This document shows positions 35,366-49,600 of a stretch of 64,000 nucleotides of DNA, in pieces. The DNA is from Alopecurus myosuroides (Eukaryota > Streptophyta > Magnoliopsida > Poales > Poaceae). Location of the stretch: the NCBI GenBank assembly GCA_028641055.1, contig CM054061.1, positions 29,499,523 through 29,563,522 on the forward strand, in the 5' to 3' direction. The translations under genes were made by a program, and so were the position numbers. The notes under the pieces are model-generated. The model was not told the DNA's origin. It ran no database searches and saw only the letters and a list, made by a program, of their open reading frames with translations. Position 1 is the first letter of the stretch. Every line of letters starts with the position of its first letter.

Positions 35366-35569
35366 AGAAGTGGAAGGTCATGAAATGGGTACGAAGAAGG
35401 CGAGAGATAAAGGTGCGTATGTCTCGCACACGTATAGGTTTCTATCAGTATGTTATACTATCCAACGGTTTATTAATGTAGCAATGGTACAGTTCCTTAC
35501 TAGAATATGGAGTCGGCCACAATTTTTACTTCATATACACATGGAAATGGGAAGATGTATTTCTATAAT

Positions 35570-38500
35570 ATGGTCGCTTTGTGCATGGCTTACCTTGCTC
35601 AGAAGGACGGTATGATAAGTATGCACGGTCCAGTGGTCAGTGTGGAGGTGCCGGTGTTGGAGGTAGCTTCAGTTTTTCTACGCTTTAGTCGGCTCTCTCC
35701 CACGCAACACAACACAACGGCGGCCTGGTTCCAAAACCCTCCTCCCCCTCGCTCTGTTGCACCTAGGTTATTATAGCTGCAAACAGACCCGCACAGATGG
35801 GTGGATTACAGATACAGTAGGAAGGAATAAATATATGACATGGGAACTATGCTTTCCTCAGTTTTTTCTACAAATCTTCCCTAGTTAACACATGAGTAAA
35901 TACGGGACAGGGGAATAGCTTTTCCTAGATTATATATGTAAATATTGTTTACATATGACTAAGTTGGTAACATATGATAAATCCATCTCAAAATTAAAAT
36001 GTATATGACATAGATAAGTGGGGTTGGACTATAATCCTAAGGTATGAGAACGTGCGCCACTTTAAGCCCATGTTGTCTGTGAAATCCACGATCAGCCAGG
36101 AAATGACTTTGACTTCATATTCTCCTACAAACAAGTGGGAGAGATGCCTTTATATGATCTAAAGGCGTTGTGCATGGCTTGCCTTTCTCACAAGGATGGT
36201 TTAGTAAGTGGCATTAATGACAATTTCATGTTTACTAAGGAGCCAATGTTAGAAAGTAAGATCGATCCGGTAGTGTGCGTGGATGTGCCAACAGTGGAGG
36301 TAGCTTCGGTTTTGGTTCTGCTTCAGTCGGCTCTCTCTCACGCATAGCAACACAACAAGGGTCTTCCTCCAAAACCCTTCCCCCTCCTTCCGCTGCACCT
36401 AGCTTCACATAGTTGGGCGAACTAACCCGGATATGGATGGGTAGACTGCGCATGCCGCAAGGAGGAGGACTAAATACATGGAAGGGGAATTAATGTTTCC
36501 ATACTTCTTTAACATATCTTCCTTGGTTAACACATGAATAGATACAATATAGGGGAATTAATTTTCCTTGATTATATATATATTGTGTTTTAGATATGCA
36601 TGTGTTATTAACACATGGAAAACCCATCTCAAAAGTAAAATGTATGTGTCGGGGATACGTCATGTTGGACTGTAATTCTGAGGTATACGGACCTACACCA
36701 CTTCTAGTCCATGATTTCCGTAACCCTAGCAGAGTGGAGGAGCCGACTTCAACCATACCAGCGATCAAGTTTGGGAGCCTTTTGGACTATATTGGGAATA
36801 TTGTTCTCAAAGCTCTTCCTTTTGTCAGCACGAGTTTTGAAGAAATGTTTTTGGAACAATAAGTAAAATGTGTCTCTATGTGGTAGATGTGTCTTGTGAT
36901 CACACTATCGTTCATAAATCTCCTTAAATTTGTGGGAAACATGAACCGATGCAGCGTCAGAACAAGGGGTAAGAGATAACTAACCTTATTTTTAAGGGAT
37001 TTTTTTTGACATAGTTGGAAGAAAAGAAATGATTTGTCATGAAATAAAATGAATGCGGCTGGTCGTATTCCCAGCGTGGCAATTAATTCACTAGCCAGAA
37101 CAAATCAACGAGTATAACTTCAAATGAATGGACTCAGTCGTAACATTGGATGTCGCAAGTATTATCTTAGTTGGAGGAAAATCGATTAGCAAAAGCATAA
37201 AATGGATGTGCCCGGTCGTAATTTTGAATGTCATAACTAATGTCTTAGCCGGAATTAAATCAATCTGCTACGACACAAAGTGGGTACAATTGTAATTTGT
37301 ATGTGAATTAATGATCATCTGATATCCTAGTCTCAATTTCTAGGACTATTTTCTGTCAATGGCTTTGAAACATTATGGTGGACAATTTTTCTTTGTGATA
37401 ATAATTTTCCTACCTAGTAGGACCTTGATTTTGCCTACTAACAGAGTAAAAAAATAAACCTCATACGACTTCTATTTTCATTAAGTTTTGAGTCAATTGC
37501 TTGCCCGACTCATGAGTCTGGTTGTGCAATGTGTGTTCCATGTTGTTTTCATCTTATGACATTATGCCCTGGAGTCTAAAGAAGCAAATGTTGGATTAGA
37601 CACTTCCAACAATAAAGGACAATGTTTTCCATGGAATAGACATCATAGGATTATTTCATGTCCTCGGCATTTGTTGTGCAAGTGTGGATTAATATTTTTG
37701 GTTGTTTAGTATGTTTGTTGGGTCTTTTGTATTTTTTGTGTGCCTTTGGTAGGTCCACTCATGGTGTAAGCATGGCATTTGATGTGTTTATTTTATGACA
37801 CAAAGGGTTGAGATTCTTCTAAAAAAAATCTCGTCTTTGCATGTCTTGGAATTTCTTGAATCTACTGTTCTATATTTGTTTCTAGTTATAACCAATTTAC
37901 ACTTTTTAGAACTCTTAGTTGCACTTTAGACAAAATGTGCAATTAACTTGTTTCAAAATTTTCAACTTACACTTGTTGCTTTAATATGCACAAGCCACAC
38001 TTTTCACTAAATTGTAGGTGCTCTTCTTTGCAAATGTGCAACCCACCTTTCTTTTAATATTTTAATCAAGGCACTATGTACTACTAGAGTATGCGTCAGT
38101 TACACTCACTAAATTTAGTTGCACTTCACCAAATATATGCACTAGTTGCACTTCTCACTTAAATTTAGATGTAATTTTGGCGCAAATTGTAGTTACCTTT
38201 TTGTTTACAAAGTCATGTGTGCTAGTTCAAATTTTTCACATCCATGAAAACATACCCTGACGTTTTTTTACGAACACGTCTTGCTATCGCATAAGGGAAT
38301 TGCCAAAGACCTTAACGAATGGATTCAAAGACCCGAGAATCTGATATTTCGTAACCCTTTTTTTTGAAAAATCTGATCTAATTAAAAACCATGAATGTTA
38401 ATCGAATCATAATTAATATTCTATTTAGAAAAAAAATCATGTGATGTAGAATTAACATGCTCTCATAGATGTGGCAACTAATACTAGCCGGAACAAGATC

Positions 38501-38640
38501 GATTTCAGCATGGTGTAGAAAAAATCTCGACCGTCACATAGATGTGACACCTATTGTCATAATTTGGAAGACAACTGGTAGACCATGAAGGATGATATCA
38601 TGTCCATAGAATCTAAGCCTATATTTTTGTAATTAGCACC
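35570..38640. repeat. 3.6-kb unit, copy 5
   Basis: P1 near 35620, P2 near 36260, landmark A near 36655 and TGCAC tract about 37900-38200. TATA motifs in both P blocks are mutated. It ends at a partial P1 (TATA 38801-38809), after which B units take over. Confidence 0.75.
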
Positions 38641-39322
38641 ATAACATCAAATGATAAGTAAGTACGGTCCGTTGGTGGTCATGGATGTGTGAGTGGTGGA
38701 GGTAGCTTCAGTTTGCTACACTCTGCTCTCGCCATGCAACACAGTGCAACGATGGCCTGGTTGCAAAACCCTTCCTTCATCTCGCTACGTTGCACCTAGA
38801 TTTATATAGCTAGGAGAATGGACCCATATGGATGGGTGGATTACGTATGTCGTAGGAAGGAAAAAATAGGGGAAGTGGGAATTATTTTTCTCTAGTTTTT
38901 TCTACAAATTTTCTCTATATAATACATGAATAAATACGGGATCGGGGAATTGATTTTCCCATATTACATATACATATATATATATATTTGTTTAAATATT
39001 TCTAAGTTAGTAATATATACAAAATCCATCTCAAAAGTATAATTTCTATATCACATATAAGTGGGGTTGAACTGTATTCCTACGGTATACAGACGTGCGT
39101 CACTTCCAGCGCACATTCTCCATGACATCCACGATCAGAAGCCATTCATCTGGAAGATCCAATGACGTAACCTGCCATTTTACATGAAGATTTCCCTCAA
39201 GGATCGCTAAAAGTTAGAGGTGGGGAAGTACCACGACAAAAATGCTATATGAACAAGTATATACAATATTGAAAGCACAAGAATATGGATGTAACAAGGG
39301 TGACAAAGGAGCACATCCTTAC

Positions 39323-39392
39323 CACAAATGATGGCCCAAAGATTGGTCAGCTCTATATGTGACACGAAACTTCCATAGGAGTGGGTAGCCAT
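39323..39392 (-). other. B-cassette first exon 1
   Basis: ATG at 39392 starts MATHSYGSFVS and ends at the donor TGTG|GTAAGG. The upstream minus-strand TATA motif CATATATAAG is at 39451-39460. One base is missing relative to the other copies. Confidence 0.4.
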
Positions 39393-40644
39393 ACCGATGG
39401 GTGGCTTCAGAGGATTGGGCGGGAGATTTGGGCTGGAGTGGGTGGAAAGGCTTATATATGGACGACATGGAACGAAAAGTCATGCGGTTTTACTTTTAGA
39501 TCTCATGGTTGGAGTTGTATCTTAGTATTCATGAAGAGAAACCAAAGCATATCTATCATTGTTATGACTAATTATTCTGCACATATGCTCTTGTTATCTC
39601 ATAAAACCAATTGGATTCAAACAATGATGCTCGATTGGTTTGGCTGGTGATAATAATTGCTCTACATTGTAACCAATTGATTCCCCCAAAAAACCAGGTG
39701 AGGAAACAAAATAGGGAGCTTCCAAAGCACCAATGACTATATTTTGATATGTACAAATCGATGAATCTCCCTTGTCATGCATCTAGTGATGCGATGTGTT
39801 TTGCATATTGTTGCCATATTTGTCTTTTCTAGCGATTAAGACAATGTGTGCCATGGATTAGGCCTCATGGGCATGCTTAATTTTTGGTATTTTGTGATTT
39901 CTTATTTGTTTTGTATGTAGGTTGGGATTTGTTTATTGTGTGTGTGTGTGTGTGTGTGTTAAGTAGGTCCACCCACGGTAAATTGATGTGTGTTTATTCC
40001 TGACAATCAAAGGGTTGAGAGTCTTATAGAAAATCTCATCTATACATGTGTTAAGATTTCTTGACTCTATTTGTGAATATCTATCTTGTAACCATACATA
40101 AGTCAGTTTCTACTAGATTTTAGTTGCAATTTGTCCGAAAGCGCGACTAACACATTTCATTGCATATGCACAAGCCAAATTTTCATTAAAATGTAGTTGA
40201 ACTTTGTAGTGAATGTAGAAAGTGCAACCAGATCTCTATATGTACATTTAACGTTTATTGTGCTCGTCTTACACTTTTCACTAAATATATAATTGGACTT
40301 CCCTGAGTAAGTGCAATTATCTTTTGTGAAAGAAGTGTGACTCAGGAGCTAAATTTATAGTTTCCCCGTAGATTGCATATGTTGCACTTTTTCAATAAAG
40401 TTCTATTATGATATAAATGCACTGGCATTTTGACGATCTACTAAATACATGGCAAAAAAACAATTTATGTTTTTCTAAACTATATTATAATCGGGTTAAC
40501 TTCACATTTGGTCATCGCCATCTAGGTTCACATTTCTTCTAGATTCTAGAGGTGGGGAAGTAGCACAACAAAAAGGCAATATGAACAAGTATATTAAATC
40601 TTGAAAGTACAGCATGATGGATGCAACGAAGGTGACATCCTTAC

Positions 40645-40715
40645 CAAAATTGATGCCCCAAAGATTGGGAGGCTCTATATGGTGACACGAAACTGCCATA
40701 GGAGTGCGTAGCCAT
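40645..40715 (-). other. B-cassette first exon 2
   Basis: ATG at 40715 in a good context (CCGCCATGGC-like) opens 71 bp reading MATHSYGSFVSPYRASQS and ends at the donor TTTTG|GTAAGG. The upstream TATA-like TATATAC is near 40778-40784. Confidence 0.45.
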
Positions 40716-42160
40716 GGCGGTGGGTGGCGGCGGATGATTGGGCGGGCAATTTGGGCTAGGAGAGGGGTGGAAATACGTATATATGTACAACATGAACAAT
40801 ATGTCAGATGGTTTTGCTTTTATATGTATGGTTTGAGTTCTATACTAATTGTAAAGTGAAAAAAAAATCATGTATCGCCTTGTTACAAATAATAATGTTA
40901 TCACCATGCACCCTTGTTTTCTTAAGAAAACAATTCTCTTTACAATATGATGCTCGATGGACTTGACTGGTGATAATAATTGTTCGACCTGAAAGGCGAT
41001 CTATTCCACCGAATAATGGAAATGAGTAAAAAAAATAGTGAACTACAAAAGTGCATATGATTCTTTTGTTAAGTGTGAATCCATGACTCGCATGTCTCAT
41101 TCATGAAGCTATGAAATGTGTTTTGCATGTGGCTGCAATCTTTGGTTTTTCCCATGAGAAAGGACAATGTGTGCCATGGAGTAGACATCATGGGCTTGTT
41201 AAGTTTGTTTAATTTTTTTTAGAATGTTGGTTGGGAGTTCTGTACTTTTCTTATTTGTTCTCAGAAGCCCCACCCATGGTATCAGCATGCAATTTGATGT
41301 CTTTATTCATGACAATTAAAGTGTTGGCATTCCTTGAATCTATTTTGCTATAATTTTTTTAATCATACACACGTCACTTTTTTTTACAAGATTTTAGTTT
41401 CACTTTAGCGGAAAGTGGAACTAGCACATTTTCTTGCATATCCACAAGCTATACTTTCACTATAATGTAGTTGACATTTGTAGCAAACGTCCAAAGTGCA
41501 ACCACATTGTTGTTTCGATATTTCCCTTTCAGTATGCACAACTTACACTTTTCACTAAATATATAGTCGGACTTCCCGGAATAAGTGCGATTATATTTTG
41601 TGAAAATGTGCCAATCAGTCACTAAATGTGTATTTCCTCCTTATGTTGCACCTTTTCAATAAAATTCCGTTGCACTTTCGCCAAACTTTTTTTTGTTTCT
41701 TTTAGTCATCTTTTATGCTAAAAATGATTATTTGTACACCTACACTCGAATATACAATATTACCAACTCCTTTTTTCTTGGTGAATGATTGTATCTCATA
41801 AAGCATATTGGAGAAATAACCTCTAGAGTTCTTCCCCATACATTTCAGAGGAACTGAAAATGGAAACTTCAAAATCCATACATATACATTAGCTTTTAGG
41901 ATATAAACGCACCGTGATTTTGAAAAATTCTATTGAAGATAGTGTAAGAACGCAAACAACTTATGTTCTAGAAATATATATTGCAGTTGGGTTAACTGAA
42001 TAACACACATGGTCATCACCATCTAGGTTCACCTTTCGTCTAGCTAGATAACTAGAGGTGTGGAACTAGCACAACACAAATGCAAGATAAACAAGTTGAT
42101 AAAAGCTTGAAAGTATAAGTGTATGGATGCAATAAGAGTTACAAAGGAGCATCTCCTTAC

Positions 42161-42229
42161 CAAAATTTATGCCTTGAGATTCGGCAGTGATACATGGATG
42201 CACAATCCTTCGTAGGAGTGGATAGCCAT
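42161..42229 (-). other. B-cassette first exon 3
   Basis: ATG at 42229 (MAIHSYE start) runs 69 bp to the donor TTTTG|GTAAGG, but the frame differs from the other copies. Upstream TATATAAG lies near 42288-42296. Confidence 0.35.
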
Positions 42230-43504
42230 GGAGATGGGCGCATGGAGGATGGGGCAAGTAATTTGGGCTAGGAATAGGTTGGAAATACTTATATATGGAC
42301 AACATGGAACGAAAGGTCGAATGCTTTTTTATTTAGATCTGAAGATTTGATTTGTATCGTAATATTTGTGAAGATAAACCTAACTATTTATCTCCTTGTA
42401 TTGACTAAATATTATACACCATATGCCCTACGTATTTCATAAAACCAGTTGGTTTTAAAGCATTATGCTTGGTGGGTTTGGATTATGATAATAAAGTTTC
42501 TACCTAGTAGGCCATTGATTCCACTAGAGAACAAAGTGAGTAAAAAAATGGCGGACTACCAAAGCTCACACGACCATTTGTTTCTAAGTATCAGTCAATG
42601 ACTCGCCTGTCTCATATCGGTGCCATCTTCGTATTTACAAGTGATGAAAGGAATGCGCGTGCTATGGAGTAGACCTCATGGGCTTGTTTCATTTTTTGAA
42701 CCTTTTGTCATATGTTGGTTTGGATTATTCCCCTTTTGTGTTTTTTTAGTAGGAGAACACATAGTATCGACATGAATTTTATGTGTTTATTCAAGACATT
42801 TAAAGTGTTGAGACCCTTCTAGAAAATTGCATCTATACACGTGTTGAGATTCCTTGTATCAATTTTGGTATATTTTTGTTAATCACTCATAATTCGAACT
42901 TTCACTATATAGTGCAACTCGCAAATTTGTTTTCATATGCAAAAAACACAATTACACTAAATTGTAGCTGAACTTTGTAGCAAATGTGTAGAGTGCAATT
43001 GTGTATCTATATGCATATTTATTCTTGATTATACCCAACTTACACCTTTTCACTTAATATATAGTCAGACTTCCTCGAGTAATTTCAATTACCCTTTGTG
43101 GAAAAAGTGAACTCAATTACAACTAATTTCCTAATTATAATAGAAAATATTCCGTGACATATAATGGACATGCTATCGTAACCTAATTTCAAAAAAAAAT
43201 GCTATCGTAACCGATGTGGAAAGGCTGAAACGAGATCAATTTTGACATGGCAGAAAATGAATATCTTGGTCGGAACTTTGATGTGACACCTATATGCCCT
43301 GATTGACCAAAACATATATTCGACAAATTTAAGATAGCATAACTATAGTATATGATGTGAAATAAAGAATGTGAATGATTACATTCTGTCCATAAAATAT
43401 GGGTCTATTATGTAATTATCATACCATCAAAATGCAGTCGTATGATGCATTGAGTGCGCACCGCCTTGGTTTGGGATGTCTTGGCTCCTTTGATTTGATG
43501 CGCT

Positions 43505-46500
43505 CTACTATGGTAATACGGACATGCACTATTTCTATCACACGATGTCCATGACCCTAGCGGACAGGGGGGTCTAACATCGACCAGATCAAAGATTGAG
43601 ATTGGGAGCCTCCTGGACTATATTGGGAATCTTGTTTTTCAAATATCTTCCTTCTGTTACCACAACTTTGAAAGATTTTTTTCTAAACAGTAAGTAAAAT
43701 GTGGCTCTATATGATAAATATGTCTTGTGGTCACACTATGGAATTAATGGAGACATGGGTTATGGTTCAGAAATATCATTGAATTTGTGGGAAACATAAA
43801 CCTATGAAGCTTTAGAGAAAGGGGTAAGAGATAACTAACCTCATTTTTAAGCAAACTTCTTTGCCACTGTTGGAAGAAAAATCGATTTGTCATGAAATAA
43901 AATGAATGCGCTCAATCATTTTTCCTGGCATGGAAATTACTTTGCTAGCTAGAATAAATCAATGAGGCAAAACTTAAAATGAATGCGCTCAATCGTAACT
44001 TTGGATGTGACAAGTATTGCTTTAGCGGGATGAAAATGGATTAGCAAAAACGTAAAATAAATGTGCTCGATCATAATTTTATATTTGAAAGCTAATGTTT
44101 TGGATTGAACAAAATCAAGCTGCCACGAGACAATGGGTACCGTCGTAATTTTTATGTGAAGTTAACGATCGTGAAGGATGACACGCTAGTCGCAAAATAT
44201 AGGACTATTGTTCTGTCTATGGCTTTGGAAAGTTATGATGGAGGAGTTTTTTTGGTGATAATATTTTTTCTACGTAGTACGTCCTTGATTTTTCCTACTA
44301 ACGGAGTAAGTAAAGAAAAACACATACGACTGGTTTTTTTTATCAAGTCTCGGTCAATAGATTGCCCGACTCATGCGTCCTGCCACGCGGGGTGTTTTTC
44401 GTGTTGGTGCAATCTTCCGACAACATGTGTTGGAGTATAAAAACCAAATGTTGGATTCAGCTCTGCCAGCAATAAAGGACAATGTGCGCCATGGAGCAGA
44501 TATCGTGGGCTTATTCCATGTTCTCGGATTTTTATGTGCATGCCGTTTATTATTTCTGGTTGGTTTTGTTTGTTGGTTGGGCCTTTTGTATTTTTTTTGC
44601 GTATTTAATAGGTCCACTAATGGAGTAAGCATGGAATTTGATGTGTTCTTTTATGACACAAAGGGTTGAGAGTCTTCTAAAAATATCTTGTATTTGCACG
44701 TCTTGAAATTCCTTATATCTACTGTTCAAAATAAATTCTAATTATACACAAGTCACACTTTTTTAGAGATTTTAGTCGCATTATATCCAAAATGTGCAAC
44801 TACCTTGATTTTAAAAGTTCAACTGACGCTTGTTAATTGAATATGCACAAGCCACATTTTCGCTCAAATGTAGGTGCACTTCTTAGCTAATGTGCAAGAG
44901 AGATGATTTGCAACTAGGGGATGCTAACACACCCTGGCATAATACGGTGATTCGAGCCCTATATACCCGTTTTATATTTTTTTCCTATTAGAGCACGAAT
45001 ATTTGGTGTACAAAACTTCTTTCGGATTTAAAAAAATAACTTTTTAGTTGTCATTTTGTAGGGTTGACTTTTTCTTTGAATTTTGAAAATAATCACGGTG
45101 GTTGGGATATAACTTAATAGAAAATTGAAACACTTATGTCTAATTCTATCAACTCTAAAGTTTGCATCCCCCGTGTCCCCTTGAGTTATTTAGTTTTCTG
45201 ATGCGTATAATTGTTGTATAACACCATGGTATGTAAGTATCCCCCTAGTATTAGGCAATTTCCGAATGTGCAAACTATCCTTTTATTTTTGAAAAATTCA
45301 ATCGAGCCAATATGTACTACTAAATTATGTGGCAGTTACATTTTTCACTAAATGTATTTGCACTTCACCAAATATGTGCACTAGTTGCATTTCTCGCTGA
45401 AAGTTAGATGTAATTTTGCCCCAAATTGTAGTTACCATTTATTTGACAAAGTCATATTTGCTAATTAAAATTTTGCACACCCATGAAAATATACCCCCGA
45501 CATTTTTTCCCGATGAACATGTACTGCGATCTCACAATGCCATTGCAAAAGACCTTAACAAATGGAGTGAAATACCCGAAAACCAGAGTTTCTGCAAACT
45601 TTGTTTAAAAAAATGATCTCAAAATCATGAATGGCAATGCAATCACGGTTAATAGTCTATTTAGAAAAGAAAAACATGTGACATAGAATGAACATGCTCT
45701 CATAACCGATGTGGAAATTAATACTCTGTCAGGAACAAGATCGATTTCACCTTTACATAAAATGAAATCTCGACCGTCACTTAGATGTGACACCTATCGC
45801 CATAAAGGGGAAGAAAATCGTACCGCACGACATAAAAATGAGTACAACTATAGTGTCTGATGTGTAATAAAGACCGTGAAGTATGACATCATGTCCATAG
45901 AATCGTGTTCTATAAGTAGTTAGACACATAACATCAAATACGCTCATATGACGTATCGAGTTGGCCTAGCCTTGGGTTGGGTTGTGTCGGCTCGTTCGAT
46001 TTCATGTGATCCACTAAGTAAGTATGTCAATCAGAAACTAAAAAGCCGATTTCTTAATTTATAAGGTGGAAAACTTGGGGGTCCTGCATAGGTTTCCATT
46101 TTTATTTATCCATCTAATGATCTCCTCCATCTAACACCGTATCTACAAAACCGAAGATTTTGCTGAGAGCATAGAAAATTCCTATCCAAGGAAAGATTAT
46201 TGTTAACAATAAAGCATGAGTTCCCACTCCTTGAGCTCTAAGAAGCATGAGTCCTTGAAAAGGCCAAAAGGATCCCACCCGGTGTAGGAAACGAATCCTC
46301 GCTCTTTTAAATAAGTTTGCCATAGAAGGGGAAGGTCATGAAACGGGTACGACGAAGGCGACAGATAAAGGTGCGCTCGTATCACACATGTATAGGTTTC
46401 TATCGGTATGTTATACTATTTGATGGGTTTTTAATGTAGCAATGGTATAGTTACTTGCCAGAATATTGTGTCGGGCACGACTTTGACTTCATATACACAT

Positions 46501-46540
46501 GGAAGAAACTAGGGAGATGTATCTTTATAATATGAAGGCT
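43505..46540. repeat. 3.6-kb unit, copy 6 (left-truncated)
   Basis: Begins inside landmark A without a preceding P pair. It then runs through the TGCAC tract to P1 near 46580. From about 44176 it is the close duplicate of the sequence starting at 33266. Confidence 0.75.
46114..46323 (-). other. Candidate hydrophobic exon, duplicate copy
   Basis: Sixty-nine codons open (MANLFKRARIRFLHRVG, with hydrophobic TIIFPWIGIFYAL), ending in GGDH. It is the duplicate of 35156-35365 with several substitutions and no stop. It lies downstream of the P1 cassette near 46580 on the same strand. Confidence 0.25.
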
Positions 46541-49500
46541 TTCTCTATCGCTTACCTTGCTAACAAGGACAGTATGGTAAGTAAGCACAGTCCAGTGGTC
46601 AGTGTGGATCCGTCGGTGGTGGAGGTAGCTTCATTTTTTCTACGCTTTAGTCGGCTCTCTCCCATGCAACACAATGCAATTCCAAAACCTCCCCTCGCTC
46701 TGTTGCACCTAAGTTATTATAGCTGCGAACGAACCCGCATGGATGGATGGATTACGAATGCGGTAGGAAGGAATAAATACATGACATGGCAATTATGCTT
46801 TACTTAGTTTTTTCTACAAATTTTCCTAGTTAACACATGAAAGAATACGGGACATGGGAATTGCTTTTCCTAGATTATATATGTAAATAGTTTTTTACAT
46901 ATGCCTGAGTTAGTAACATATGATAAATCAATCCCAAAATTAAAATGTGTATGACATAGATAACTGCAGTTGGACTGTAATCCTAAGGTATGAGAACGTG
47001 CACCACTTGAAGCCCATGTTTCCGTGACATCCACGATCAGCCAGGAAACGACTTTGACTTCATATTTCCTACAAGAAAGCAGGACATATGCCTTTATATG
47101 ATCTAAAGGCGTTGTGCATGGCTTGACTTCCTCACAAGTATGGTTTAGTTAGTGGCATTAATGGCGATCTCATGTATACTAAGGAGCCAACCTTAGAAAG
47201 TAAGCTCGATCCGGTGGTGTGCGCGGATGTGCCGGCAGTGGAGGTAGCTTCTATTTTGGTTGTGCTTCAGTCGGCTCTCTCTCACGCATCGCATCACAAG
47301 AATGGCCTGCCTACAAAACCCTTCCCCCTCGTTTCGGTGCACGTAGCTTCACATACTTGGGCGAACTAACCCGGATATGGATGGGTAGATTGCACAGGAC
47401 ACAGAGACGAGGAGTAAATACTTGGCAGGGGAATTAATGTTTCCCTAGTTTTTTAGCATATCTTCCTTAGTAAACACATAAATAGATAGAATATAGGGGA
47501 ATTAACTTTCCTTGATTATATATGTATATTGTGTTTTAGATATGCATGTGTTATTAACATATGGAAAACCCAACTCAAAAGTAAAGTTTATGTGTCGGGG
47601 ATAAGTGGGGTTGGAACGTAGTACTAAGGTATATGGACCTGCATCACTTCTAGTCCACGACGTCCTTCACCCTAGCAGAGTGGAGGAGCCGACATCGACC
47701 ATACCAGCGATCAAGTTTGGGATCCTTCTGAACTATATTGGGAATCTTGTTCTCAAATCTCTTCCTTTTGTCAGCACGAGTTTTGAAGAAATATTTTTGG
47801 AACGATTAGTAAAATGTGTCTCTATATGGCACATGTGTCTTGTGATCACACTATGGTTCAGAAATCTCCTTAAATTTATGAGAAACATGAACCGATGCAG
47901 CGTGAGAAAAATGGGAAAGAGATAACTAACCTTATTTTTAAGGAATTTTTTTTGTAATAGTTGGAAGAAAAATCAATTCGTCATGAAATAAAATAAATGT
48001 GCCCGGTCGTATTCCCCAACGTGGCAATTAATTCCCTAGCCAGAACAAATCAACTAGCAGAACTTCAAATGAATCGGCTCAGTCGTAACATTGGATGTGG
48101 CAAGTATTGTCTTAGTTGGAGGAAAATCGAATAGCAAAAGCATAAAATGAATTTTCTCGGTTTTAATTCTGAATGGGATAACTAATGTCTTAGTCAGAAC
48201 CAAATCAAGCTGCTAAGACACAAAGTGAGTACAATTTTAATTTATATGTGAAATTAATGATCATTTGATATCCTGGTCTCAAATTATAGGACTATATTTC
48301 TGTCAATGGCTTTGAAACATTATGGTGGACAAGTTTTCTTTGTGATGGTAATTTTTCTACCTAGTAGGACCTTGATTTCACCTACTAACGGAGTAAAATA
48401 AAAAATAAACCTCATACGACTGCTATTTTCATGAAGTTTTGAGTCAATTGCTTGCCCGACTCATGCGTCTGGTTGTGCGATGTGGTTTACATGCTGCTTC
48501 CGTCTTATGACATTATGACATGAGTCTAAAAAAGAAAATGTTTGATTCGGCTCTTCCAACAATAAAGGACAATGTTTACCATGGAGTAGACATCATAGAC
48601 TTATTTCATATTCTCGGCATTTGTTGTGCAAGTTGTTTAATATTTTTGGTTGGTTTAGTACGTTTGTTGGGTCTTTTGTATTTTGTGTGTGTCTTTGGTA
48701 GGTCCACTCATGGTGTAAGCATGGAATTTGATGTGTTTATTAATGACACAAAGGGTTGAGATTCTTCTACAAAAGTCTCGTCTTTGCACGTCTTGGAATT
48801 CCTTGAATCTATTGTTCTATATTTGTTTCTTGTTATATGCAAGTCACACTTTTCAGAAATCTTAGTTGCACTTTAGACAAAATGTGCAACTACATTGTTT
48901 TAAAATCTTCAACTTACACTTGTTGCTTGAATATGCACAAGCCACACTTTTCATTAAAATGAAGGTGCACTTCTTTGCAAATGTGCAACCCACATTTTTT
49001 CATATTTCAATCAAGCCACTATGTATTACTAGAGTATGTGTCAGTTACACTCACTAAATTTAGTTGCACTTCACCAAATATATTTACTAGTTGCACTTCT
49101 CACTGAAATTTAGATGTAATTTGGCGCAAATTGTAGTTACATTTTTGTTTACAAAGTCAAGTGTGCTACTTCAAATTTTGCACACCCGTGAAAACATACC
49201 CTGACGTTTTTTTTGGACGAAACCGTCTTGCGATCGCATAAGGCAATTGCCAAAGACCTTTATGGATTCAAAGACCTGAGAATCTGACATTTCCGCAACC
49301 CTTTTTTGAACCAATCTGATCTAAAAACCATGAATTTTCATTGGATCACAATTAATATCCTATTTAGAAGAAAACAAATTCATGTGATGTAGAATTGACA
49401 TGCTCTCATAACAGATGTGGCAACTAATACTCTAGCGGGAACAAGATCGATTTCAGCATGGTATAAAATCTAAATCTCGGCCGTCACATAGATGTGACAC

Positions 49501-49600
49501 CTATTGCTATAATTGGGAAGAAAACCGATAGACCATGAAGGATGGTATCTTGTCCATAGAATCTAGGACTATATTTATGTAATTAGCACCATAACATTAA
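46540..49600. repeat. 3.6-kb unit, copy 7
   Basis: P1 near 46580, P2 near 47205, landmark A near 47600 and TGCAC tract about 48840-49130. It ends at a partial P1 (TTAATATAG near 49735). It is the duplicate of copy 5. Confidence 0.75.

Larger units (their letters stand above)
32060..35570. repeat. 3.6-kb unit, copy 4
   Basis: P1 near 32110, P2 (TATA 32884-32892) and landmark A near 33130. About 0.5 kb is missing at 33262 relative to the copy at 43620-44175. The part from about 33266 is paired with the duplicate starting near 44176. Confidence 0.75.
38640..43500. repeat. B-unit block 1 (three copies)
   Basis: After a partial P1, a shorter related unit of about 1.36-1.5 kb repeats with starts near 39140, 40500 and 42010. 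Each contains a minus-strand TATA/first-exon cassette and then a region alignable with the 3.6-kb unit (GACAATGTGTGCCATGGA, TGCAC tracts). A (TG)12-like run is at 39938-39960. It passes back into the 3.6-kb unit near 43140-43505. Confidence 0.7.

Noticed and set aside
39938..39962. (TG)n microsatellite
   Set aside because: Ordinary simple repeat within the B unit; also present in its duplicate near 50863.
44373..44669. Hydrophobic ~98-codon plus-strand frame recurring in 3.6-kb units (also 48520-48759, 28074-28427, 19182-19451)
   Set aside because: Frames, starts and ends differ between copies and most are broken. It runs opposite to the promoter cassettes. Not called as a gene, though alignment of all copies would be a fair test.
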